Shown here: positions 1 to 8,792 of the stretch, piece by piece
How positions within the stretch are numbered: the first letter of the stretch is position 1
How the letters are laid out: each line of letters begins with the position of its first letter
Origin: Verrucomicrobium sp.
Lineage (GTDB): Bacteria > Verrucomicrobiota > Verrucomicrobiia > Methylacidiphilales > UBA1321
Direction: 5' to 3'
Assembly (NCBI GenBank): GCA_017849585.1
Contig: JAFIGT010000015.1
Coordinates: forward strand, 1 to 64,000
Length of the DNA stretch: 64,000 bases
Notes under the pieces: generated by a model
The model's database searches: none
Told to the model about the DNA's origin: nothing
Seen by the model: only the letters and a program-made list of their open reading frames with translations
Translations under genes and position numbers: made by a program

Positions 1-319
1 CGGCCTCCGGCCGAATACGCCAAACGCACTGTGGCCAACAACCCAACGAACCGTACCACCCCGCCGAAAATAACTCTGCCCCTGGCCTAAAAAATGGGAG
101 CAGGTCAATCAGGTTAAATCCTCTCACTCAATCTGGACCAGTTTCAGGGGACCCAATCACAAACGCATGAATCGGGACGGTCGATAAAATGGAGCCGAAT
201 AGCCCAACTCTTTTGACATAGCACGAGAGTGCTGCAATTGACGCTCGCAAAAATTTAATAAAAATTCAGCGGCTTCACATGCAGAAATAGAGTTTCCCAT
301 TGCTTTGGTAGGATCAAAA
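1..319. other. left-edge region with possible gene remnants
   Basis: Frame 1 on the plus strand is open from the window edge to a TAA at 88-90 and could be the last 29 codons of a gene that begins outside the window; I do not recognise the peptide. From 91 to 319 there is no convincing gene. A 60-codon minus-strand frame (157-339) exists but overlaps the end of the lipoprotein gene and matches nothing I know. The region is compatible with the ragged edge of a genomic island. Confidence 0.3.
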
Positions 320-631
320 TTACTTGTACTTAACCGCATAGCTTACGAGGAAGCCTACCTTGTTATGCTCCGGTACGGTAATGGCGTCCGCTCCCACCTT
401 GCGCCCTTGTTCCTTAAACCATTTGATATCGGTGCTATCGTGTTCGATAGGGTCTGCCCTAATCTCTGCGAGAATGGTGTACTTCTTTGAATCACCACTG
501 CCGCTTCTATTGATTACTTCGATATCACGATTTGAAGGCGTTGCTGAGTATTTCTTGTCGGTGTAAGCCGTGGTCGTTGAACAGGCCGACAGCACACAGG
601 TAGCCATAATAAGGATAAGGAGGCGATACAT
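320..631 (-). CDS. small putative lipoprotein
   Basis: This gene encodes a 103-residue envelope lipoprotein of unknown role. The start at 631 was chosen because it gives an N-terminal hydrophobic segment (LLILIMATCV) ending in the lipobox LSAC, with Cys at about residue 17; the longer upstream frame has no signal. The mature part is polar, and its C-terminal half (segment GRKVGADAITV) resembles the 'KGADAVV' pattern of small RcsF/YbjQ-like envelope proteins, but this is only a weak likeness. It is transcribed divergently from the XRE regulator at 685, and the palindromes 645-683 lie between the two starts, so the two genes probably share a control region. Confidence 0.6.
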   Translation of the reverse strand: MYRLLILIMATCVLSACSTTTAYTDKKYSATPSNRDIEVINRSGSGDSKKYTILAEIRADPIEHDSTDIKWFKEQGRKVGADAITVPEHNKVGFLVSYAVKYK

Positions 632-644
632 GAATTGATAAAAT

Positions 645-683
645 GTCCCGTATTTCGGGACAAGTAAATCCCATTTTTTGGGA
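645..683. promoter_or_regulatory. double palindromic operator between divergent genes
   Basis: Two inverted repeats of the same form lie back to back. GTCCCGTATTTCGGGAC (645-661) can be extended to 7-bp arms at 644-662, and TCCCATTTTTTGGGA lies at 669-683. Both have the pattern TCCC-R-N5-Y-GGGA, and their centres are 23 bp (about two helical turns) apart. They sit immediately upstream of the XRE gene start (685) and 14 bp from the lipoprotein start. This is the layout expected for a cooperative autoregulatory operator of the neighbouring HTH protein; the assignment is inferred. Confidence 0.6.
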
Positions 684-684
684 C

Positions 685-897
685 ATGCGAGCATCGCCTT
701 ATGATAAAAAAGTGGCTGAGTTCTTGCGCTCAAGGCGTGGCGAGCAAACCTATCGGGACTTTGCGCCAAGGTTGGGCATGAGCCGCTCGACTCTCCATCG
801 CCTTGAGAATTTGGAACAGTCGGTCACTCTCGCTAAGTTGCATGCTATCGCTCAGAGGCTGAGAACCAGCGTCGAGGCAATTCTCGGTTGGAAATGA
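685..897 (+). CDS. XRE-family helix-turn-helix regulator
   Basis: The gene encodes a 70-residue DNA-binding protein that is essentially a single HTH_XRE domain. A helix beginning KKVAEFLRSRR precedes 'TYRDFAPRLGMSRSTLHRLE', which matches the turn and recognition helix, and a fourth and fifth helix follow (LAKLHAIAQRL, VEAIL). The start at 685 was preferred to an in-frame ATG at 643 because the latter lies just upstream of the first operator palindrome (645-661), so its coding sequence would run through both palindromes and translate them. The product has the size and position of controller (C) proteins that time restriction expression, because hsdR begins 107 bp downstream. No target has been shown, and it could equally control only itself and the divergent lipoprotein. 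Confidence 0.75.
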   Translation: MRASPYDKKVAEFLRSRRGEQTYRDFAPRLGMSRSTLHRLENLEQSVTLAKLHAIAQRLRTSVEAILGWK

Positions 898-979
898 TCT
901 CAATACGCTATACAGCTCTCAGCAACGCATACTGAGCTGGATGCGGGTGATATCAACTTCCCCTCTCGACATTTCCTTT

Positions 980-1001
980 AGGGGGATTAATTTAAGCCCC
1001 T
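980..1001. promoter_or_regulatory. inverted repeat just before hsdR
   Basis: AGGGG (980-984) and CCCCT (997-1001) form an inverted repeat around an AT-rich 12-base centre and end 3 bases before the hsdR start codon. It would sequester the translation start as an RNA hairpin, or could act as a further regulator site; it differs in spacing from the palindromes at 645-683. No standard ribosome binding site is visible for hsdR. Confidence 0.3.
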
Positions 1002-1004
1002 GTA

Positions 1005-3809
1005 ATGCCAACGGACACAGGGAATACTCCAGAGGGTCACGCTCGTCAGAAAATCGACGAGCTTCTCGTGTCATCGGGCTGGATCATTCAGGACTACAAG
1101 ACCCTGAATCTTGGCGCAGGCCAAGGCATAGCCATTCGGGAAGTCCCGCTTAAGGAAGGTCGCTGCGATTACCTCCTTTTGGTTGACCGCAAGCCCGTTG
1201 GCGTTGTCGAAGCCAAGAAGGTTGGCACCACCCTATCAGCCGTAGCGGAACAATCGGGGCAATATGCTGCCAACCTGCCCGACTTCCTCAAGCAAGCCGA
1301 TCTCGACAAGCTTCCGTTCCTCTACGAGTCCACTGGAGTCGAAACCTATTTCCGCGATGAACGCGATCCGGCTCCTCGTTCCCGCCGAGTCTTCTCCTTC
1401 CATCGTCCCGAGACCTTGGCTGAATGGCTTACCCACAAGAGCACGCTCCGCTGGCTGCTGGGTGAAATGCCCTTTGCGCATCCGCTCGTGACCAATGGCA
1501 TGCGCGATTGCCAAATCGAAGCCATTACCAATCTCGAAAAGTCATTCGCGGAAGCCAAGCCTCGTGCGCTCATTCAAATGGCCACAGGTGCGGGGAAGAC
1601 CTTCACGGCCTGCGCGTTCACCTATCGACTCATCAAGTACGCTGGAGCGCGTCGTGTGCTCTTCCTCGTTGATCGCTCCAATCTCGGGCGACAGGCCAAG
1701 AGCGAGTTCGACCAGTTCATCACCCCCGACACCGGGCGCAAATTCACCGAGCTATACAACATCCAGCATCTCACCTCGAACCAGCTCGACTCCGTTGCCA
1801 AGGTCACCATCTGCACCATCCAACGGCTTTACTCCATCCTGCGGGGTGAACCGGAGCTTGATGAGGACATCGACGAGAAATCCGGCTTTGAACTCGCCGC
1901 TGCCGACTCTCGCCCCAAGGACGTTGCCTACAATCCGTCCATTCCCATCGAGGCATTCGACTTCGTCATCACCGACGAGTGCCACCGCTCCATCTACAAC
2001 CTCTGGCGGCAGGTGCTGGAGTATTTCGACGCCTTCCTCATCGGCCTCACCGCGACACCATCCAAGCAGACCATCGGCTTCTTCAATCAGAACCTCGTCA
2101 CCGAGTACAATCACGAGCGAGCCGTCGCCGATGGCGTCAACGTCGGCTACGATGTCTACCGCATCCGCACCCAAGTCACCGAGCAAGGGAGCAAAGTGGA
2201 GAAGGGCTTCTATGTTGATCGCCGCAACAAGGAAACTCGTCAGTTACGCTGGGAACGATTGGATGAGGATTTCGTCTACACCAATAAGGAAGTCGACCGC
2301 TCCGTCGTCGTTCCCGATCAAATCCGCACTGTGCTCGAAACCTTCCGCAGTGCGCTTCCTGAGCTTTTCCCGAATCGCACCTTGATTCCCAAGACGCTCA
2401 TCTTCGCCAAGGACGACTCCCACGCCGAGGACATCGTCCACCTCTGCCGGGAAGTCTTCGGCAAGGGCAACGACTTTTGCAAAAAGATCACCTACAAGGC
2501 GTACAACGCCGACACCAAGCGTTACGAGAAATCTGAGAGCCTCATTCAGGAATTCCGCACCTCACCTCAGCTCCGCATTGCCGTCACGGTGGACATGATC
2601 GCCACTGGCACCGATATCAAGCCGCTCGAATGCCTCCTCTTCCTGCGCGATGTCCGCAGCCGTGTTTACTTTGAGCAGATGAAAGGCCGTGGCACCCGTG
2701 TGCTGACTCCTACCGACTTGCAGGCCGTGAGCGGAGCCGATGCCCACGCCAAGACCCATTTCGTCATCGTCGATGCCGTGGGCGTTTGCGAGAGCGATAA
2801 ATCCGATTCCCGCCCGCTGGAGCGCAAGCCCACCGTCTCCATGCCCAATCTTTTGCTAGGCATTGCCCTTGGGAAACGCGACGAAGACGCCATTACTACG
2901 CTCGCAGGACGCCTCGCACGCCTCGACCGTGCCATTGATGCGCAGCAACGCCAAGAAATCACCGACGTCGCTGGAGGCAAATCGCCTGCCGAACTCTCTG
3001 CCGCGCTACTTCGTGCTCTCGACCCCGATATCATTGCGGAACAGGCCACAGGCAAACCGGGAGCGTCCCAATCGGAAGTCGCCCCGGAACTCTTCGAGCA
3101 GACCAAGAAAAAGCTCGTCGATGCCGCCTGCCTCCCGTTCGATCAACCCGTCTTGCGCGATCTCATCGCCAAGGTGAAGCAGGAGACCGAGCAAACCATC
3201 GACAACGTCACGGCGGATACGGTGATCTCAGCGGGATTCGATGCCGCCGCAAAAGATAAGGCCGCTGGTCTGCTCCGCTCTTTCAAGGAGTATATCGAGC
3301 AGCACCACGCCGAAATCACCGCGCTGCAAATCCTCTACAGCCGCCCCTATGCCCAGCGATTGACCGAGCCGATGCTCAAGGAACTCGAAAAGAAGCTGCG
3401 CGACAATCACGCCACATGGACGGAAGACCGCCTCTGGGATGCTTACGTCGCCACCAATCCCGACCGGGTCAAAGGCCGCACCCAAGCCGGACGCTTCGCC
3501 GATCTCGTTTCGCTCGTCCGCTTTTCGCTGGAACAACAGCCCGTGCTCAAACCCTTTGCTGAATCGGTTCAGGAACGCTTTAATGGCTGGCTTATGGACA
3601 AAGCCAAAGCCGGGATTACTTTCAGCGCCGATCAACAGGCGTGGCTCGAATTGGTGCGCGATCACATCGCCACGAGCCTCAGCATCGAACCGGACGACTT
3701 CGATTACGCCCCTTTCAGCCAACGCGGTGGCCTCGGCAAAGCCCATCAACTCTTCGGCGATCAACTCCCCAAGCTACTCGATGAACTCAATGAGGTGCTC
3801 GCAGCGTGA
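1005..3809 (+). CDS. hsdR: type I restriction enzyme R subunit (HsdR)
   Basis: This is the motor and nuclease subunit of a type I restriction-modification complex: it translocates DNA with ATP and cuts foreign, unmethylated DNA. The 934-residue protein has an N-terminal nuclease domain with a PD-(D/E)XK signature (D55 in CDYLLLVD, then E69-A-K71). It also has two RecA-like helicase lobes: ATGAGKT at about 193-199, DECH at about 324-327, LTATP shortly after, and 'GRGTRV' in lobe 2. A helical C-terminal region for binding the methylase core follows. All core motifs look intact. The stop overlaps the hsdS start (GTGA), so the genes are translationally coupled. It is the first gene of the hsd operon. 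Confidence 0.96.
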   Translation: MPTDTGNTPEGHARQKIDELLVSSGWIIQDYKTLNLGAGQGIAIREVPLKEGRCDYLLLVDRKPVGVVEAKKVGTTLSAVAEQSGQYAANLPDFLKQADLDKLPFLYESTGVETYFRDERDPAPRSRRVFSFHRPETLAEWLTHKSTLRWLLGEMPFAHPLVTNGMRDCQIEAITNLEKSFAEAKPRALIQMATGAGKTFTACAFTYRLIKYAGARRVLFLVDRSNLGRQAKSEFDQFITPDTGRKFTELYNIQHLTSNQLDSVAKVTICTIQRLYSILRGEPELDEDIDEKSGFELAAADSRPKDVAYNPSIPIEAFDFVITDECHRSIYNLWRQVLEYFDAFLIGLTATPSKQTIGFFNQNLVTEYNHERAVADGVNVGYDVYRIRTQVTEQGSKVEKGFYVDRRNKETRQLRWERLDEDFVYTNKEVDRSVVVPDQIRTVLETFRSALPELFPNRTLIPKTLIFAKDDSHAEDIVHLCREVFGKGNDFCKKITYKAYNADTKRYEKSESLIQEFRTSPQLRIAVTVDMIATGTDIKPLECLLFLRDVRSRVYFEQMKGRGTRVLTPTDLQAVSGADAHAKTHFVIVDAVGVCESDKSDSRPLERKPTVSMPNLLLGIALGKRDEDAITTLAGRLARLDRAIDAQQRQEITDVAGGKSPAELSAALLRALDPDIIAEQATGKPGASQSEVAPELFEQTKKKLVDAACLPFDQPVLRDLIAKVKQETEQTIDNVTADTVISAGFDAAAKDKAAGLLRSFKEYIEQHHAEITALQILYSRPYAQRLTEPMLKELEKKLRDNHATWTEDRLWDAYVATNPDRVKGRTQAGRFADLVSLVRFSLEQQPVLKPFAESVQERFNGWLMDKAKAGITFSADQQAWLELVRDHIATSLSIEPDDFDYAPFSQRGGLGKAHQLFGDQLPKLLDELNEVLAA

Positions 3810-5215
3810 CTGAATTAGCTAAAAAGTGGAGGAAGATGCCCCTTGGCAAAGTTGGTCGCTGGTTCGGTGGTGGCACTCCCAGCAAAGCCAATCCGAAGTT
3901 TTGGACCAATGGCAAGATTCCTTGGGTGTCGCCCAAGGATATGAAGTGCGACATTATTCTAGACGCTCAGGATCATATAACTCCAGAAGCCGTAGCTCAT
4001 TCTGCCACCAATCTGGTCGAATCTGGAAGCGTTCTATTAGTAGTTCGTAGTGGCATTCTACAGCATACCCTTCCGGTAGCAGTGACCCAAAGACAAGTTG
4101 CCTTAAATCAAGACCTCAAAGCCGTCATGCCATTTGAGGGGGTGCGTTCCGATTACCTCGCGTTGGCTTTAAAAGCATTTGAGCAAGAGATTCTTCACAC
4201 CTGCACAAAAACGGGAACTACCGTACAGAGCTTGGAGCTCCCCGTTTTCTTAAAGTTTGAAATTCCAGTTGCCCCAGAAGATGAGCAGGCAGCTATTGTA
4301 AAGGAAATCGAAAAACAATTCACCCGACTTGATGCCGGGGTGACGGCATTAAAGCGAGTACAGGCCAATCTCAAACGCTATCGCGCTTCCGTTCTCAAAG
4401 CTGCTTGCGAAGGTCGCCTCGTCCCCACCGAACACGAACTCGCTCGCAAAGAAGGCCGCACCTACGAAACCGGAGAACAACTCCTCGCTCGCATCCTCAC
4501 CGAGCGCCGCCAAAAATGGCAAGGTCGCGGCAAATACAAAGAATTTGATTCGGCTGATACCTCCCATCTGCCTCCGTTACCCTTAGGCTGGACATGGGCA
4601 TCACCCGACAAGCTTGCCACATTCGATGATAACTCAATATGCGCCGGACCATTCGGAACAATTTTTAAAGCCCGCGATTTTCGCCCATCGGGGATACCTA
4701 TCATCTTTCTGCGTCATGTCTCAGCAGGGCGATACCTCACGCATAAGCCGGGCTTTATGGATGTAGGCAAATGGGAGGAGCTGTTTCGTCCATATTCCGT
4801 CTTTGGTGGAGAATTGCTGATCACAAAGCTTGGAGAGCCTCCCGGAGTCTGTGCGATTTACCCAAAAAACGTTGGGCCAGCGATGGTGACGCCTGACGTT
4901 ATTAAGCTTTCTGTTAACGAATCAGCTGTCTCACCAAGATACTTGATGCACTATTTCAATAGCGAAAACGCCCGTCACTTCTCCATCGGAGTCGCGTTTG
5001 GTACTACTCGTCTCAGATTGACAATACCAATCTTTCGTGAAATGCCCATTCCACTTCCGCCCCTCGCCGAACAAAAACGCATCGTGGCTGAAGTCGAACG
5101 CCGCCTCAGCGTCATCGACGAACTGGAAGCCGTCGTCTCCGCCAATCTCCAACGCGCCACCCGTCTCCGCCAATCCATCCTCCAGCAAGTGTTCAGTAGA
5201 GGAGTCGCATGTTAA
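3806..5215 (+). CDS. hsdS: type I restriction-modification specificity subunit (HsdS)
   Basis: This subunit reads the bipartite DNA target for both methylation and restriction. The 469-residue product has two target-recognition domains. TRD1 begins near residue 11 ('GRWFGGGTPSKANPKFW', then IPWVSPKDM). TRD2 begins near 253 ('LPLGWTWASPDKLATFDDN'). Each is followed by a conserved helix region (EDEQAAIVKEIEKQF and LAEQKRIVAEVERRL) of the type that sets the spacing between half-sites. The GTG at 3806, overlapping the hsdR stop, is taken as the start; an ATG at 3836 would leave TRD1 almost complete. The 3' end overlaps the next gene by 7 bases. Confidence 0.94.
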   Translation: MTELAKKWRKMPLGKVGRWFGGGTPSKANPKFWTNGKIPWVSPKDMKCDIILDAQDHITPEAVAHSATNLVESGSVLLVVRSGILQHTLPVAVTQRQVALNQDLKAVMPFEGVRSDYLALALKAFEQEILHTCTKTGTTVQSLELPVFLKFEIPVAPEDEQAAIVKEIEKQFTRLDAGVTALKRVQANLKRYRASVLKAACEGRLVPTEHELARKEGRTYETGEQLLARILTERRQKWQGRGKYKEFDSADTSHLPPLPLGWTWASPDKLATFDDNSICAGPFGTIFKARDFRPSGIPIIFLRHVSAGRYLTHKPGFMDVGKWEELFRPYSVFGGELLITKLGEPPGVCAIYPKNVGPAMVTPDVIKLSVNESAVSPRYLMHYFNSENARHFSIGVAFGTTRLRLTIPIFREMPIPLPPLAEQKRIVAEVERRLSVIDELEAVVSANLQRATRLRQSILQQVFSRGVAC

Positions 5216-6981
5216 CTGAAATCACGATCAAACGATTTAAAAATATCCGAAGTATTACACTCCCATTAGAGCGTATTAACATACTCATTGGTTCGAATAA
5301 TTCTGGTAAAAGCAGCATTCTTCAAGCGTTACAGTTTGCTGTGTCAGTAGGGCAAACATTAAAAACACTCAATATTAAATGGAAAGGAGGGCAGCTGAGT
5401 GAATCATTCCCTCAAAGTCGCCTCGTATATAGTCCGCTTAAGGACATTCCCTCTCTCGTCTATAACAGATGGTTTGGAGAAAAGCTTGATGGCGTTGAAG
5501 TCACTATGGTGGGAGAGGCATTGCCGCCTTTGCCAACCTCTAGCACGCCCGTGCTTCGGTTGGCGCCTCCAAGTTGCCGCTTAACAATGGACAAAGGAAG
5601 AGGGGAGTTCATCAAATGTACCGTTACTGGAATTGAGATTGGAAAAATGCTGGAGCCAATGAGTCCGCCTTATTCGGTTTACGTTCCGGGACTAGCAGGC
5701 ATTCCTGTTTTTGAAGAGCATCGATCTGAAGTATTAGTTAGAAAGGCAGCAGCCAGAGGCGATGCAAACAGCGTTTTCCGCAACATCCTTTGGTTGCTAT
5801 CGCAGGATAAAGTATTATGGAAATCATTCATTGGTGATTTTCAGCGCATATTCCCAGATCGCACCATTAGAGTCGGATTCCTGTCTAAACAAGACGAACA
5901 CATCAACGCGACTATAAGTTCGAATTTAGCGGAGCTTCCGATTGATGCGGCAGGAACAGGCATACTGCAAGCGATTCAAATTCTCGCCTATGTCAATCTC
6001 TACAAGCCGCGTCTTTTGATATTGGACGAACCCGATGCCCATCTTCACCCAAACAATCAAAGACGACTCGCCACTGTTCTCGCTGAAATTGCTGAACAAC
6101 GTGATTTTCAGATTATTCTCTCCACGCATTCGAGACACCTTCTTGACGCTCTGAAAAATGACGCGAGAATTCACTGGATTCGCAGTGGAACACGTGTCCC
6201 TGACGATCAGTATTCTGATGTTGAGGTTTTGATGGATGTTGGCGCGTTAGACAGAGGTGATCTTTTAAAAGCAGGAAAGACGAAATGTGTAGTCCTAACG
6301 GAGGATGATGATGTTTCATGCATAAAAGCCCTTTTAGATTCATCGGATTTCAATTTGAGTGAGACAGAGCTATGGCCATATAAGGGCTGTACAAAGCTCG
6401 ACACCGCACTCGCCTTAGCAAGTTTCATTCGAGCGCATGCTCCAGCTGCTAAGATTGTCTTCCATCGGGATCGCGATTACCTGACCGATGACGAAGTGGC
6501 GAAATACGAGATCGACCTTAAAAAGGACGCACGCCAAGCATTTGTTTTTGTAACTGAAGGAACTGACGCTGAATCGCATTTTCTAAACCCTGATCACCTT
6601 CACTTTTTAGAGCCTTCAATCGATGCAGCTACGGCTAGAGAGTTAATCGAACGAGCAACCACAGAATCTGCCGAAAAATCTCGAAAGGCCTTTATAAATT
6701 CGCGAAACCCTATCGAGGCAGCGAAACGTCGCAAAGAGGATAAATCGCCGGATGTTGGTACGCTGTGTGTAGAGTGCGAGAAATTATACGATTCAAATCC
6801 TGTTCGTTATAGGCACGGCAAAATGGTAATTCGCCGTCTTAGGCATATTCTACAAAATGAAAAGAAGGTAAATCCTGACCCCTTTAAAAAATCTGTATTC
6901 ATCAAAGATACAAAACTTTCCGCGATAGCAAATGATATTTGGCCACTCAACCCTTCGGCTAGCCCAACTTCTCCACCATGA
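5209..6981 (+). CDS. AAA ATPase with TOPRIM-like C-terminus, embedded in the hsd operon
   Basis: This is a 590-residue SMC/ABC-like ATPase of the AAA15/AAA21 type that includes OLD-family nucleases. It has Walker A GSNNSGKSS at about 28-36, a signature-like 'AAGTGILQ' before Walker B (LLILDEPDAHLHP, about 269), and the H-loop 'LSTHSRHLL'. The C-terminal half carries acidic motifs in TOPRIM order: LTEDDD at about 362 and HRDRD at about 420. This suggests a nuclease, though the first motif is not canonical. The gene overlaps hsdS by 7 bases and hsdM by 4 (ATGA), so it is an integral, co-translated member of the operon. It is clearly more AT-rich than hsdR, hsdS and hsdM, which suggests separate acquisition. 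Restriction-linked ORFs (the Rlo group) of other hsd loci are the closest known parallel in context. Its function is not known. Confidence 0.85.
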   Translation: MLTEITIKRFKNIRSITLPLERINILIGSNNSGKSSILQALQFAVSVGQTLKTLNIKWKGGQLSESFPQSRLVYSPLKDIPSLVYNRWFGEKLDGVEVTMVGEALPPLPTSSTPVLRLAPPSCRLTMDKGRGEFIKCTVTGIEIGKMLEPMSPPYSVYVPGLAGIPVFEEHRSEVLVRKAAARGDANSVFRNILWLLSQDKVLWKSFIGDFQRIFPDRTIRVGFLSKQDEHINATISSNLAELPIDAAGTGILQAIQILAYVNLYKPRLLILDEPDAHLHPNNQRRLATVLAEIAEQRDFQIILSTHSRHLLDALKNDARIHWIRSGTRVPDDQYSDVEVLMDVGALDRGDLLKAGKTKCVVLTEDDDVSCIKALLDSSDFNLSETELWPYKGCTKLDTALALASFIRAHAPAAKIVFHRDRDYLTDDEVAKYEIDLKKDARQAFVFVTEGTDAESHFLNPDHLHFLEPSIDAATARELIERATTESAEKSRKAFINSRNPIEAAKRRKEDKSPDVGTLCVECEKLYDSNPVRYRHGKMVIRRLRHILQNEKKVNPDPFKKSVFIKDTKLSAIANDIWPLNPSASPTSPP

Positions 6982-8435
6982 CCGCATCAACACTCGTCCC
7001 GAAACTTTGGAATTACTGCAACATCTTGCGGGATGACGGCCTCTCGTATGGGGATTACGTCGAGCAGTTGACGTATCTGCTTTTCCTGAAGATGGCGGAT
7101 GAACAGTCGCGTCCACCATTCAAGAAACCCTCGCCCATTCCCAAGGGGTTTGGGTGGGATGTGTTGATTACGTTGGATGGTGATGATCTCGAAACGCATT
7201 ACCGCCATACGCTCGAAGAGCTGGGCAAGCGTCCCGGCATGTTGGGCGTCATCTTCCGCAAGGCGCAAAACAAGATTCAAGACCCGGCCAAGCTACGTCG
7301 CTTGATCGTTGACCTTATCGACAAGGAAGTGTGGTCAAGCCTCGAAGCCGATGTAAAAGGCGACGCCTACGAAGGGTTGCTCCAAAAGAACGCGGAAGAC
7401 GTTAAGGGTGGTGCGGGTCAATACTTCACCCCTCGCGCCCTGATAGCGGCAATCGTTGAGGTGATGGCTCCCAGTCCTGATATCACCATCTGCGATCCAG
7501 CCTGCGGGACTGGGGGCTTTCTCCTCGCCGCGCACGATTACATCGTGAAGCATCACGAACTCGATAAATCGCAAAAGAAGAAACTCAAGAACGGCACACT
7601 CTTTGGCGTCGAGTTGGTCGATAGCGTCACCCGCCTGTGCGCGATGAATCTTTTGCTGCACGGTGTCGGCAGCGAGTCAGACGCTGACATGCCAGTGGTG
7701 TCCAAGGATGCCTTGGCCGGGAAGCATGGCGAGTACGAGATGGTGTTGGCCAATCCGCCCTTTGGAAAGAAGAGCAGCGTTACCATCGTCAATGAATCTG
7801 GGGAGCAGCAGAAAGAATCACTCGTTATCAACCGCGATGATTTCTGGGCATCGACCTCGAATAAGCAACTCAACTTCCTCCAGCACATCTTCACCATCCT
7901 CAAGCAACACGGCCATGCCGCTGTCGTCTTGCCCGATAACGTCCTCTTCGAGGGTGGTGCTGGCGAAACGATCCGCCGTGAATTGCTAAAGCAGGGCGAT
8001 GTTCACACGCTTCTGCGCTTGCCTACGGGTATCTTCTACGCGCAAGGCGTGAAGGCGAATGTCCTTTTCTTTGATCGCAAACCAGCTCAGGAGAAGCCAT
8101 GGACACAAAAGCTCTGGATATACGATCTCCGCACCAATCAACATTTCACCCTCAAGGAAAACACTCTCAAACGGAGTGACCTTGATGAGTTTGTGAAGTG
8201 CTACAACTCCAAGAATCGCCACAACCGCAAAGAGTCAGAGCGTTTCAAGTCGTTCACCTATGACGAGCTTATCAAGCGGGACAAGGTCAACCTCGATATC
8301 TTCTGGCTCAAGGATGACGCCCTCGAAGACTCCGCCAACTTGCCCGATCCTGATATCATCGCCCAAGAAATCACGGATGACCTCGAAGCCGCTCTGGAGC
8401 AATTCGCCACCATCGCCGAGGATTTGAAAAAGTAG
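6978..8435 (+). CDS. hsdM: type I restriction-modification methyltransferase subunit (HsdM)
   Basis: This is the N6-adenine DNA methyltransferase subunit, which protects the host target and forms the M2S core with HsdS. The 485-residue protein has an N-terminal helical HsdM_N domain (WNYCNILRDDG through about residue 140). The SAM-binding motif DPACGTGGF is at about 173, the catalytic NPPFG at about 259, and a C-terminal region that interacts with HsdS follows. The start ATG overlaps the stop of the ATPase gene (ATGA). It is the last gene of the operon; a GC-rich hairpin near 8490-8507 may end the transcript. Confidence 0.96.
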   Translation: MTASTLVPKLWNYCNILRDDGLSYGDYVEQLTYLLFLKMADEQSRPPFKKPSPIPKGFGWDVLITLDGDDLETHYRHTLEELGKRPGMLGVIFRKAQNKIQDPAKLRRLIVDLIDKEVWSSLEADVKGDAYEGLLQKNAEDVKGGAGQYFTPRALIAAIVEVMAPSPDITICDPACGTGGFLLAAHDYIVKHHELDKSQKKKLKNGTLFGVELVDSVTRLCAMNLLLHGVGSESDADMPVVSKDALAGKHGEYEMVLANPPFGKKSSVTIVNESGEQQKESLVINRDDFWASTSNKQLNFLQHIFTILKQHGHAAVVLPDNVLFEGGAGETIRRELLKQGDVHTLLRLPTGIFYAQGVKANVLFFDRKPAQEKPWTQKLWIYDLRTNQHFTLKENTLKRSDLDEFVKCYNSKNRHNRKESERFKSFTYDELIKRDKVNLDIFWLKDDALEDSANLPDPDIIAQEITDDLEAALEQFATIAEDLKK

Positions 8436-8711
8436 ACTGGCGTAGGACTCTCTAAAGAATCATTACATATACCCGGTTAAGGGGTGGGGGAGTGGGGCTG
8501 CCCCCTCTTCCTCCTGTAGTGGCAAACGCACTCGGCGACATCCGCAAAAATATGACGTTCGCCTTTGTAGTGTGAGGCTGGCTCAATAGTGTTTACCCTA
8601 TTTTACAGCCTTAAACTGGAAACGGCAGGTTCTTACTATTGTTCTTATTTTGCCTATTTTTAGAAGCTCTAAAATATTAAACTATTTATAGAGAGGAAGA
8701 TATAAAAAGAG
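8436..8711. other. intergenic region after hsdM
   Basis: No gene is seen. A GC-rich run (8481-8507) can fold into a hairpin around CTG (8498-8500), but the downstream T-run is poor, so it is only a possible terminator. The remainder (about 8580-8711) is strongly AT-rich, unlike the flanking chromosome, and ends at the 3' end of the tRNA gene. Confidence 0.4.
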
Positions 8712-8792
8712 TGCGCTCGAGAGGACTCGAACCTCCACGGTGTTACCCACTAGAACCTGAATCTAGCGCGTCTGCCATTTCGCCACGAGCGC
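8712..8792 (-). tRNA. tRNA-Leu (anticodon CAG)
   Basis: Read on the minus strand, the gene has a perfect 7-bp acceptor stem (GCGCTCG / CGAGCGC) with discriminator A. The D-arm contains GGCAGACG, and the anticodon stem CTAGA/TCTAG closes the loop TTCAGGT, giving anticodon CAG. A 13-base variable region follows, then a T-arm with TTCGAGT. The long variable region and anticodon identify a class II leucine tRNA. CCA is not encoded. The 3' end faces the restriction island, the usual side for integration of mobile elements. Confidence 0.95.

Noticed and set aside
157-339. 60-codon minus-strand reading frame downstream of the lipoprotein gene
   Set aside because: It overlaps the lipoprotein gene's 3' end, has no visible ribosome binding site and matches no family I know.
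8712-8792. Attachment-site duplicate of the tRNA 3' end inside the island
   Set aside because: No second copy of the T-arm/acceptor sequence was found between 1 and 8700; if present it lies left of the window.
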